A stretch of 64,000 nt of DNA from Archangium lansingense (GTDB taxonomy: Bacteria > Myxococcota > Myxococcia > Myxococcales > Myxococcaceae), in the NCBI RefSeq assembly GCF_026626635.1, contig NZ_JAPNKA010000001.1:2480001-2544000 (forward strand). The letters are read 5' to 3'. Both the position numbers and the translations under genes were made by a program. The notes beneath the pieces were generated by a model, which was not told the DNA's origin, made no database searches, and saw nothing but the letters and a program-made list of their open reading frames with translations. Of this stretch, positions 16,668-24,685 are shown in pieces (positions within the stretch are counted from its first letter, which is position 1; the number at the start of each line of letters is the position of its first letter).

Positions 16668-18203
16668 ATGGCAGGCCGAGCGGGCAAGGCTTCTTCAGAG
16701 GACGATTACGAGATTGTCGAGCCGAGGGCCTCGTCGATGCTCGAGGCGCTGCGGGCTGTGGGTTACAGCGTGCAGACGGCCCTCGCCGACCTCATTGACA
16801 ACAGCATCACCGCAGGCGCACGGAACGTCTGGCTGACCTTCCACTGGAATGGGGCGGATTCGTACATCACCCTGAGAGACGACGGCCGGGGGATGAGCGA
16901 GGCCGAGTTGGCGGATGCCATGCGCCCCGGCAACCGCAGCCCCCTGGATGAACGGGAGCCGAACGATCTGGGCCGGTTCGGCCTGGGTCTGAAGACCGCC
17001 TCGTTCTCACAGGCCCGCCGTCTCACGGTAGCCTCCATCAAGGCCGGGCACGAGCGCACAGTCCGTCGGTGGGATCTCGATTACGTAGGACGGACCGGGC
17101 AGTGGCGCCTGCTGAAAGCAGAGGCCCGCAGTTCAGCATCACGCATTTCCGCGCTGGGAGACCAGACCCACGGGACGCTCGTTCTGTGGGAGCAGATGGA
17201 TCGCATCGTCGGCAAGGCACACAAGGACGACGTCCAGGCACAGAATCGGTTCCTTGCGTTGGCGCGCTCGGTCGGGCGTCACCTGGGCATGGTCTTCCAT
17301 CGCTACCTCGAAGCGGAGGATGGCAAGTCCCCTCTGCGCATCTATCTCAACGGGACCAAGACCGACTCGTTGGTGCACCCGTGGGATCCCTTCTGTTCGA
17401 CCCATGTGGCCACGGACTCGTTTCCCGAGGATGTGCTCGAGCTTCAGGGCAATCGCGTCCTGGTGACGGGATACGTCCTGCCGCACAAGGACCGCATGAA
17501 GGAGGATGAGCACGAGGCTGCGGGTGGACCGGGCGGGTGGAATGCCCAGCAAGGCTTCTATGTGTACCGTGAACGCCGCCTGCTCGTGGCGGGAGGCTGG
17601 CTCAACCTCGGGTATGCCAACGAGGAGCATTACAAGCTCGCCCGGTTGAGAGTGGACATCCCCAACTCGACGGATGCCGACTGGGATATCGACGTGAAGA
17701 AGTCTCGCGCTCGCCCTCCTGCAGTGTTGGAAGAACGGCTGAGGGAGCTTGCGGACACGGTCCGCAAGAGGGCCCGCGAAGTGTTCGTGCACCGAGGGGC
17801 GAGGGGACACTCACCGGGTACCGTTGCAATCGAAGATGCTTGGTACTCGGTCACCACGCGCGGTCGGCTCGGGTATCGGATTCGGAGGGACCACCCCCTC
17901 GTCAAGTTCGTGATGGACAGGCAAGGGGCCGACTCCAAGCCGCTCAATGCCCTCCTCCGCCTGCTTGAGGAGACAGTGCCAGTGCAGCGCATCTGGCTGG
18001 ATGCGGCGGAAAAGCCCGAGGCACATGCGGCCGCGTTCGAAAGCGATCCACCCGCGAAGGTGGTCGAGGTCCTTGAAGAACTCTTCAAGGCGCTACGTGC
18101 GGCTGGAGAGACTGCGGACTCCGCCAGGCAGCGGATCCTCACGATGAGTCCCTTCGATCAGTACACGAAGTTCGTCAACGCACTGGGGACGAGGCGGCAC
18201 TGA
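16668..18203 (+). CDS. GHKL ATPase (MORC/MutL/HSP90-like) of a restriction-like system
   Basis: A 511-residue ATP-binding protein. Bergerat-fold motifs: N-box TALADLIDNSITAGA (~37-51), G1 box LRDDGRGM (~68-75), and G2/lid DLGRFGLGLKTASFSQA (~102-118). The C-terminal half contains a conserved-looking block (DIDVKKSRARPPAVLEERL) but no nuclease motif. GHKL ATPases of this kind dimerise on ATP binding to clamp DNA; MutL/MORC-like members were described in operons with Z1 helicases, methylases and AIPR proteins. It is the first gene of the plus-strand unit, 37 bp before Z1. A TACGCT box 8 nt before the ATG suggests a leaderless or very short-leader transcript. Confidence 0.87.
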   Translation: MAGRAGKASSEDDYEIVEPRASSMLEALRAVGYSVQTALADLIDNSITAGARNVWLTFHWNGADSYITLRDDGRGMSEAELADAMRPGNRSPLDEREPNDLGRFGLGLKTASFSQARRLTVASIKAGHERTVRRWDLDYVGRTGQWRLLKAEARSSASRISALGDQTHGTLVLWEQMDRIVGKAHKDDVQAQNRFLALARSVGRHLGMVFHRYLEAEDGKSPLRIYLNGTKTDSLVHPWDPFCSTHVATDSFPEDVLELQGNRVLVTGYVLPHKDRMKEDEHEAAGGPGGWNAQQGFYVYRERRLLVAGGWLNLGYANEEHYKLARLRVDIPNSTDADWDIDVKKSRARPPAVLEERLRELADTVRKRAREVFVHRGARGHSPGTVAIEDAWYSVTTRGRLGYRIRRDHPLVKFVMDRQGADSKPLNALLRLLEETVPVQRIWLDAAEKPEAHAAAFESDPPAKVVEVLEELFKALRAAGETADSARQRILTMSPFDQYTKFVNALGTRRH

Positions 18204-18240
18204 TTCGCCTGCCACCTGTGCTCAAAGAGAAAAGCACGAG

Positions 18241-21105
18241 ATGAGTACCGAATACACCAATGCCTGGACCATCGCGCAGGTCTTGATCACGGGGCAGCTC
18301 CAGCAAGGTACGGTGTTGACCCGGGAGGTGATTGCGTCGAAGGTCGACACGGTTCTCCTGATGGACCCGGCCTACAAGAACCGGGTCGACCGCGAGCGAC
18401 TCATCGCAGACCTGGAGTCCTCGTTCACGGTGTGGATGGGCAGCTCGGTGACCCTCGAAAACAACGAGGATCATGTTGCGTGGCTGAACAACCGCAAGTC
18501 GAGCATCGAATGGAAATTCTGGAGGCGCTATCAGATCCTCCTCCAGCGGAAGCGGTGGGCTGCCACCAGTATCGACAAACTCAACGAACTCACGGACGAG
18601 ACGCTGGGCCGGCTCGAAGAGCCAACCCGGACAGGTATGTGGAGCCGCCGTGGACTGGTCGTAGGGCACGTGCAGTCGGGCAAGACGGCCAACTATACGG
18701 GCCTCATCTGCAAGGCCGCAGACGCGGGATACAAGGTCATCATCGTGCTGGCAGGCATCCACAAAAGCTTGCGCAGCCAGACGCAGATCCGCCTGGATGA
18801 AGGCTTCCTGGGTTACGAGAGCAAGGATGACGCAATCGACGGAGCAACCGCAGCACGGAAGTTCATCGGCGTTGGCCTGATCGATCCCAGCATCAGTGCG
18901 AATACCATCACCACGCGAGCTGATGATGGTGACTTCAAGGTCAGCGTCAGGCGGAACTTCCACATCGGTCCGGAAAGCCTGCGCGTGCCCCTGCTCTTCG
19001 TCGTCAAGAAGAACGCACGTGTCCTCCAGAACCTCAATTCGTGGGTGGAGCGCTCCGCACAGAAGAAGATCACGGTCGGAGGCGTCGAAAGGAGCGTGGT
19101 CGCCGATGTACCGCTCCTCGTCATTGATGACGAGGCGGATCATGCGTCCATCGACACCCGCTCCCAGGAGTTCGATGAAGAGGGGCGACCGGATCCCGAC
19201 CACGATCCGACCGCCATCAACAAGCAGGTGCGAAAGCTGCTCCACCTCTTCGAGCGCAGCGCCTATGTCGGCTACACGGCCACGCCGTTCGCGAACATCT
19301 TCATCCACGACGCGGGCACAACCGATGAGTACGGCGCAGATCTCTTTCCCAAGAGCTTCATCACCAACCTGCCTGCACCGTCAGACTACGTTGGCCCCGT
19401 CAGGGTCTTCGGGCTTGAGCCAGACGCCTCAGTTGGTCTCGAAGAAAGCGAGCCGCTCGGGCTTGTCCGTCACATCTCGGACCATGCCGATTCGCTCCAG
19501 CCGAATGAGCGCAAGGGATGGATGCCGCCTGTCCACAAGAAAGAGCACAAGCCTCGTTACAATGAGAAGGATGAAGTTCCTCCTTCACTCCGGACGGCGT
19601 TGTACTCGTTCGTTCTTTCCTGCTCCGCCCGTCGGGCCCGAGGCCAGCTCAACGAGCACAACTCGATGCTCGTGCATGTGACACGCTTCACGGATGCGCA
19701 GGAGCTGGTGTTTACACAGGTCAAGCGTGCGCTCAAGGAGCTGCAGGATCACTTGGAGTTGGGCGAAGGCGCCGGGCTCACAGGCAAGCTGGACGAACTC
19801 CGGCAGCTCTGGGAAAAGGACTTCATCCCTACCACCAAGCGCATCAACGAGGTTGAACTGCCCGTGCAAGCCTGGGCTGATGTCTCGGTGCATCTCAAGG
19901 CCGCGGTTGCCGGTGTCAAGGTCAAGCAGATCAACGGCACTGCTGGCGATGTGCTCGACTACGAGGACCACAAGGCAACGGGGTTAAGTGTCATTGCCGT
20001 AGGTGGGGACAAGCTCGCGCGAGGTCTGACGCTCGAAGGACTCTCCGTCAGCTACTTCCTTCGCGCCTCTCGGATGTACGACACCCTTATGCAGATGGGG
20101 CGGTGGTTTGGCTATCGGCCTGGCTATCTCGACCTCTGCCGGTTGTACATGACCGAGGAACTTGATGAGTGGTTCCAGCACGTGACGAAGGCGAACGAGG
20201 AGCTGCGGCAGGAGTTCGACCGGATGGCCGCAGTGGGTGGAACTCCTGCTGACTATGGCCTGCGGGTCCGCTCGCATCCGACGCTCCTGGTGACCTCTCC
20301 CGTCAAGATGCGAAATGGAGTGGAGCTCCAGCTCTCCTTTGCTGGAGACATCGTCGAGACGACGGTTTTCGATCGTCGTAAGTCGGTGTTGGAGCACAAC
20401 CGGGCCACCACGGTCAGGTTCCTCGAAAAGCTTGGACCGAAGACACAAGGTTGGACGCAATCCCGCCCCGAAAAACCTGAGGAGTGGAAGCAGTCCTACG
20501 TCTGGCAGCAGGTGCCGGGCGCGGCGGTGGCGGCCTTCCTGGCTGAACTACAGGTACCTGAAGGCCCGACCAAGGCACGAGGAGAGCTGCTCGCTGAATT
20601 CATCCAGAAGCAGCTCCTCCGGAATGAGCTGCTTCACTGGACGGTGGTGCTCATCGGGCGCAGTGGAGGACAAGCAGACGTTCTTGCTGGGCTTCCCATC
20701 AACCTGACCCAGCGCGAGGTCAAGAGCCTGGACATCCGGGACAGGTACGTCATTCCTCGTCTGGTCAATCCCAAGGACGAGACCGTCGACCTGGATGCAG
20801 GCGCATACATGCGAGCGATCGAGCTGACGAAGGCAGCTTTCCATCGCGATCCGGGGCGCACACGACGCAAGACGGAGCCGGAGGTTCCCAGCGGCACCTT
20901 CATCCGCGACGTCCGACCGAAGGAGCGCGGCGTTCTCATCCTCTATCCGCTTGATCCGCACCCCGACTACACGAATGGTGTACTCGAGGCCCCAGTGACC
21001 CCCATCGGGTGGGCTGTCAGCTTCCCGGGCTCGAAGACGGCAGCGAAGGTGTCATACCGGGTCAACGGCATCTTCTGGGCCCAGGAGTATGGGGGCGAGG
21101 CGTGA
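18241..21105 (+). CDS. Z1-domain helicase-like ATPase
   Basis: A 954-residue superfamily-2-like ATPase of the Z1 family. Walker A is LVVGHVQSGKTANYTGL (~140-156), a Walker B-like block is VPLLVIDDEADHASID (~290-305), an SF2-type segment is YVGYTATPFANIF (~340-352), and the second RecA-like half carries GDKLARGLTLEGLSVSYFLR with MYDTLMQMGRWFGYRPGY. The family is described as a putative endonuclease/helicase in restriction-modification-like loci; it probably uses ATP to move or remodel invading DNA. Its stop overlaps the GTG of the nuclease gene in a GTGA arrangement, a sign of coupled translation. Length and motifs look intact. Confidence 0.88.
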   Translation: MSTEYTNAWTIAQVLITGQLQQGTVLTREVIASKVDTVLLMDPAYKNRVDRERLIADLESSFTVWMGSSVTLENNEDHVAWLNNRKSSIEWKFWRRYQILLQRKRWAATSIDKLNELTDETLGRLEEPTRTGMWSRRGLVVGHVQSGKTANYTGLICKAADAGYKVIIVLAGIHKSLRSQTQIRLDEGFLGYESKDDAIDGATAARKFIGVGLIDPSISANTITTRADDGDFKVSVRRNFHIGPESLRVPLLFVVKKNARVLQNLNSWVERSAQKKITVGGVERSVVADVPLLVIDDEADHASIDTRSQEFDEEGRPDPDHDPTAINKQVRKLLHLFERSAYVGYTATPFANIFIHDAGTTDEYGADLFPKSFITNLPAPSDYVGPVRVFGLEPDASVGLEESEPLGLVRHISDHADSLQPNERKGWMPPVHKKEHKPRYNEKDEVPPSLRTALYSFVLSCSARRARGQLNEHNSMLVHVTRFTDAQELVFTQVKRALKELQDHLELGEGAGLTGKLDELRQLWEKDFIPTTKRINEVELPVQAWADVSVHLKAAVAGVKVKQINGTAGDVLDYEDHKATGLSVIAVGGDKLARGLTLEGLSVSYFLRASRMYDTLMQMGRWFGYRPGYLDLCRLYMTEELDEWFQHVTKANEELRQEFDRMAAVGGTPADYGLRVRSHPTLLVTSPVKMRNGVELQLSFAGDIVETTVFDRRKSVLEHNRATTVRFLEKLGPKTQGWTQSRPEKPEEWKQSYVWQQVPGAAVAAFLAELQVPEGPTKARGELLAEFIQKQLLRNELLHWTVVLIGRSGGQADVLAGLPINLTQREVKSLDIRDRYVIPRLVNPKDETVDLDAGAYMRAIELTKAAFHRDPGRTRRKTEPEVPSGTFIRDVRPKERGVLILYPLDPHPDYTNGVLEAPVTPIGWAVSFPGSKTAAKVSYRVNGIFWAQEYGGEA

Positions 21106-21240
21106 ATTCGGTCGAGGCGGCCTGGGCGCTCATTGCCGGGGAGGTAAAGAGCCAACCCGGACTGGTTGCCCGGCGCCTCCACCCTCAGTCCGAGTTGGAG
21201 ATCTATGCCGGACTCGACAGACCTTCGGACGTACCAGTGG
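21102..21240 (+). pseudogene. PD-(D/E)XK nuclease gene, 5' fragment (cut by IS21)
   Basis: Starts with GTG overlapping the Z1 stop and encodes MNSVEAAWALIAGEVKSQPG, then LVARRLHPQSELEIYAGLDR and PSDVPV, where the IS element interrupts it. Removing the element and one copy of the 5-bp duplication joins this frame exactly to the 3' fragment at 23814, giving a 336-residue protein. That matches the ~330-residue DUF4420/PD-(D/E)XK family. The present fragment (46 codons) cannot be functional alone. Confidence 0.88.
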
Positions 21241-21385
21241 TGCCCAGCGTCAATTACTTTTTCCCCTTGGCGACAATTACACTTCCCCATCGGGTTGATG
21301 TTCTGACTGCGTTCACTTCATCGTCGCCATAGTCGTCGCTACGTCCGTCGGAGCCTCTGAGTCGGTCACCTCCTGTGCCGTGGTG

Positions 21386-22213
21386 TTACTCGTCCCCGGG
21401 CGCCCTACGCGGGGCCTTGTCGACCGTCTCCCGGCTCTTGGCCTTCTCGCTGCGGTAGCTGTCGCCGGTGAGCTCCAGAATCAGCGCGTGGTGCACCACC
21501 CGGTCAATCGCCGCCGCAGTCGTCATCGCGTCCTTGAAGATTCGGTCCCACTGCGAAAACACCAGGTTGCTCGTAATCAGGACACTCCTCCTCTCGTAGC
21601 GCTGGGCCAGGAAGGTAAACAGCACCTCCATCTCCTCCCGGTCCTGCTGGATGTAGCCGATGTCGTCGATGATGACCGCGTCGTAGCCGTCCAGCCGCCG
21701 CAGCTCCTTCTCCAGCAACAGGCTCTTCTTGGCCAGGAGCAGCCGCTGCACCAGCAGCACCGCCGGGATGAAGAGCACCTCGTAACCACGCTGCACCAGC
21801 TCGTGGCCTATGGCGCTCACCACGTGCGTCTTGCCGCGGCCCGGCAGCCCGAAGGCCAGCACGTTCTCCGCGCGCTCGATGAAGCCACCCTCGCACAGGG
21901 CCGGTAGCTGGCGGCGCACCTTGGCCGGCAGCTTCTCCTGCTCGAGCGTGGCGAGCGTCTTGTCCGTGGACAGCCCCGAGGCCTTGAGCAGCCGCTCTAT
22001 CCGTCGGCCCCGGCGCTCGCTCAGCTCCAGTTCCACCAGCTGGCGCAGGTAGTGCGGGCATGTCCAGCCCTCCTGTCCGGCGCGCCTGGCCAGCTCCTCG
22101 TGGTGGGCTGCGAATGCCGGCAGCTTCAGCGCTCGCAGCAGCATGGCCAGCGTCTGCTGCTGCTCGCCCTCGGCGCTCGCCGCTGCTCGCAGGGAAGTGG
22201 AGGTGGTGCTCAT
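21386..22213 (-). CDS. istB: IS21 helper ATPase IstB
   Basis: A 275-residue AAA+ ATPase related to DnaC. Walker A appears in FGLPGRGKTHVVSAIG, Walker B in AVIIDDIGYIQQDREE, and sensor 1 in RSVLITSNLVFSQW. It binds ATP, bends target DNA and helps the transposase assemble on it. Its start overlaps the end of istA by 4 bp (ATGA-type coupling), the classic IS21 arrangement. It reads opposite to the interrupted host operon. Confidence 0.95.
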   Translation of the reverse strand: MSTTSTSLRAAASAEGEQQQTLAMLLRALKLPAFAAHHEELARRAGQEGWTCPHYLRQLVELELSERRGRRIERLLKASGLSTDKTLATLEQEKLPAKVRRQLPALCEGGFIERAENVLAFGLPGRGKTHVVSAIGHELVQRGYEVLFIPAVLLVQRLLLAKKSLLLEKELRRLDGYDAVIIDDIGYIQQDREEMEVLFTFLAQRYERRSVLITSNLVFSQWDRIFKDAMTTAAAIDRVVHHALILELTGDSYRSEKAKSRETVDKAPRRAPGDE

Positions 22214-23700
22214 GAGGCCACCTCCCGCTGCTCCACCAGCAGCGCGTCATAGCTGCTCAGGTCCACCTCGGGCTGTGCCAGCTGGGGCACCTCAGGCCTG
22301 GCTGGCGCCACCAGCGCCTTCACCTGCTCGGCACCGCGCAGTCCGCCCTCGGCCAGCAGTCGCGCCAGCACCTGCTCCACCTGGGACTCCAGCGTGGAGG
22401 CCGCCAGGTGAAGAATCCGCAGGTACTCCACATCCGCGGCTCTCCTCCCCTCGTGCACCCGCTGCAACTCGTCGTACGCCTGGCGGAATACCAGCGAGGG
22501 GAAGAGGTCCTCCCGGTAGCGATACTGCGCGAAGGCCCCTGGCTTCTGCACCAATGACCAGATGATGTGCCGGTAGTTGATTCGGTGCCCGTTGCGACCC
22601 ACCAGCCTGTCCACCACCAGCTGCGGCTTTCCCGCGTGCAGCACCTCCAGCCTGTCGTCATACACACGCACCCGCACGCGCTGGCCCACCAGCCGCGAGG
22701 GCACCGAGTACGTGTTGTGCTGCACCCGGATGGTGCTCCACGCCGTGACGACTACCTCCTGCTCGCTGTACTCCACCAGCCGCTGCACCGACAGCGGCCT
22801 CATCGCCGCGAGTTCCTCCTCCACCTTCCCTCCGCGCAGCCGGTTGGCCTTCTCCAGCACTCCCTGCACCCAGCTCTCGTACGCCGCGGCGCTCTCGAAG
22901 TCCCGGCTGCCGCGCATCAGCAGGTGCTGCAACAGCCGGCGTTTGAGCGCGCCGTTGAGCGCCTCCACGTCCCCGTTCTGCTCTTTCTTTCCCACCTCAA
23001 TGGTGCGCGGCTCCATGCCCAGGTGCTTCATGAGCGCGAGGTACTCGGCGTTGAAGCCCCGCTTGCCGTTGCGCAGGTCATGCGTGGCGCTGGTGGAGTT
23101 GTCCGTCTGGTGGTAGCGCGGCACCTTCCCCAACCGAAAAACAGCCGCCTGCACTCCTCGCTTGATGGCCGCCATGGACTCCGAGTGGCACACCGTCGCC
23201 CATTCCCAGTTGGAGTAGGGCAGCACCGGGTGGCACAGCAGGTGCGCGAAGGGCTCGCCTCCCACCGTCACCTCCAGCTCATTGGCCCACGTGAAGTCCG
23301 TCTGCATCGCTTCCCCGGGCCGATGCTCCTGGGCGAAGAACACCTGCTTCTCCGGCCCCTGCTGCGCTCTCCACTGGCGCACTTTCCGCTGCAACGTGCG
23401 CAGCTGCCCCGGCTTGTAGCGGCCCGGCTCGCGAGCACACAGCTCCTCGAAGAGCGTCTTGGCCTCCAGCTCCGGCGCCTCCTTCAGCCGCTCGGCCAGG
23501 CTGTCCCACTGCTCCTCGAAGGGGTCCTCCCGTGTCCTCCAGGTGCGCTCCTGCTCGAGCTCCGAGGGGAACTTCCCCTCCTTCATGTACTTGCGTGCCG
23601 TCTTGCGGTCCATCCCCGCCCGGGCCGACGCCAGCCCCAGGCGACCGTGCTTCGCCATCTCTTCCATCAGCTTCCTCACCTGGGCATCCGTCGTCCTCAC
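22210..23700 (-). CDS. istA: IS21 transposase IstA
   Basis: A 496-residue DDE transposase. An N-terminal helix-turn-helix region (QVRKLMEEMAKHGRLGLASA, RAGMDRKTARKYMKEGKFP) precedes the RNase H-like core with MQTDFTWANELEVTVGGEPF (first Asp), YHQTDNSTSATHDL (second Asp) and the downstream Glu region (KKEQNGDVEALNGALKRRLL). It cuts and joins the element ends. Full length, no frameshift, and positioned upstream of istB. Confidence 0.95.
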   Translation of the reverse strand: MRTTDAQVRKLMEEMAKHGRLGLASARAGMDRKTARKYMKEGKFPSELEQERTWRTREDPFEEQWDSLAERLKEAPELEAKTLFEELCAREPGRYKPGQLRTLQRKVRQWRAQQGPEKQVFFAQEHRPGEAMQTDFTWANELEVTVGGEPFAHLLCHPVLPYSNWEWATVCHSESMAAIKRGVQAAVFRLGKVPRYHQTDNSTSATHDLRNGKRGFNAEYLALMKHLGMEPRTIEVGKKEQNGDVEALNGALKRRLLQHLLMRGSRDFESAAAYESWVQGVLEKANRLRGGKVEEELAAMRPLSVQRLVEYSEQEVVVTAWSTIRVQHNTYSVPSRLVGQRVRVRVYDDRLEVLHAGKPQLVVDRLVGRNGHRINYRHIIWSLVQKPGAFAQYRYREDLFPSLVFRQAYDELQRVHEGRRAADVEYLRILHLAASTLESQVEQVLARLLAEGGLRGAEQVKALVAPARPEVPQLAQPEVDLSSYDALLVEQREVAS

Positions 23701-23809
23701 CCGCCCATCCGAACCTCCGGAGTCACCGGGTTTCTACCGACGGCTGCCGTCACTCAGGATGGGGAGGTGTAGTTGTCGTTGATGGGGAGGTGTAGTTGTC
23801 GCTGAGCAA

Positions 23810-24685
23810 GTGGTCTGCATCCACATCAAGCCGGCCGCCCTTCGTGCGGTGGTGGAGCTTCCCTCGTCAGCCGGTTTCCTGGTGCAACGCGAGGAGAATC
23901 CCCACCCGGGTCCCAACCCGGTGAGACTCAGCCTGAGGCTTTCGGTCCCGCGCTACCGGGACGTGTTCGGCGTCCTTGCTCAGGATGTGGTCGATAGCGT
24001 CGCCCAGGCTGGGGAGCAGCGGGCTGCGGTCTCGACCTTCGTTGAGCGGCTCCGCCGGTGGCAGGAGTTCCTGGAGCAGCATGGCTCCGAAGGCCTGGGC
24101 GACCTTGCCCAACGTGGCCTCTATGGTGAACTCTGGTTCCTGCGTCACCAAGCCATACCGCTGGCAGGAGCCGAGCGCGCCATTTCCGCCTGGACCGGAC
24201 CAGACCGGAGCAATCAGGACTTCCAGTTCCCATCGTGCGCCGTCGAGGTGAAGACGACTGCCAGCAGCCCGCACCACGAGGTATCGGTTTCCAACATCCG
24301 TCAGCTCGATGAGACCCACGTGCCTGCCTTGCTCCTGTTGCACGTGGGACTGGAGCTCCACCGGGAAGCGGGGGAGACGCTCGTAGACATGGTGGAGGCT
24401 CTCCGGGCGACGCTGCAACCGGGTGCCCTCCCTCTATCACTCTTCGAGGAGAAGCTTCGAGACTGGGGCTACCTCGACATCCATGCCTCCCGTTACAAGG
24501 CGTGTTCCTACGTCGTGCGCTCGTCTGACGTCTATCGTGTGGAGGGGAACTTCCCCCGGCTCACCGAAATGGACCTCCCTGCCGGTGTTGGGAGCGTTCG
24601 TTATTCCGTCGGGCTAGCGGCTTGTGCTCCCTACCGCGTGTCCATGGAGACCGCAGGAACGCTCATCGTTGGAGAAGGGCAATGA
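23810..24685 (+). pseudogene. PD-(D/E)XK nuclease gene, 3' fragment (cut by IS21)
   Basis: 291 codons remain open after the IS, starting by chance with GTG inside the target duplication. The segment holds the restriction-fold core: GLYGELWFLR, the acidic NQDFQF (Asp) and CAVEVKTTASS (the ExK), followed by SVSNIRQLDE. This is the DUF4420-type PD-(D/E)XK nuclease commonly found beside Z1 and AIPR genes and expected to be the DNA-cutting subunit. The fragment lacks the N-terminal 46 residues and the coupling to Z1. It could be translated from the internal GTG, but no ribosome-binding site is apparent. It ends in an ATGA overlap with the AIPR gene. Confidence 0.85.

Larger units (their letters stand above)
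21241..23808 (-). mobile_element. Complete IS21-family insertion sequence
   Basis: A 2568-bp element. Left end TGCCCAGCGTCAATTAC (21241) and right end, read inward, TGCTCAGCGACAACTAC (23808) form terminal inverted repeats beginning 5'-TG. Each terminus also carries repeated internal blocks (two copies of GATGGGGAGGTGTAGTTGTC at the right end), a normal IS21 feature. It is flanked by a perfect 5-bp target duplication AGTGG (21236-21240 and 23809-23813). Both transposition genes are intact, so recent insertion is likely. Confidence 0.95.
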
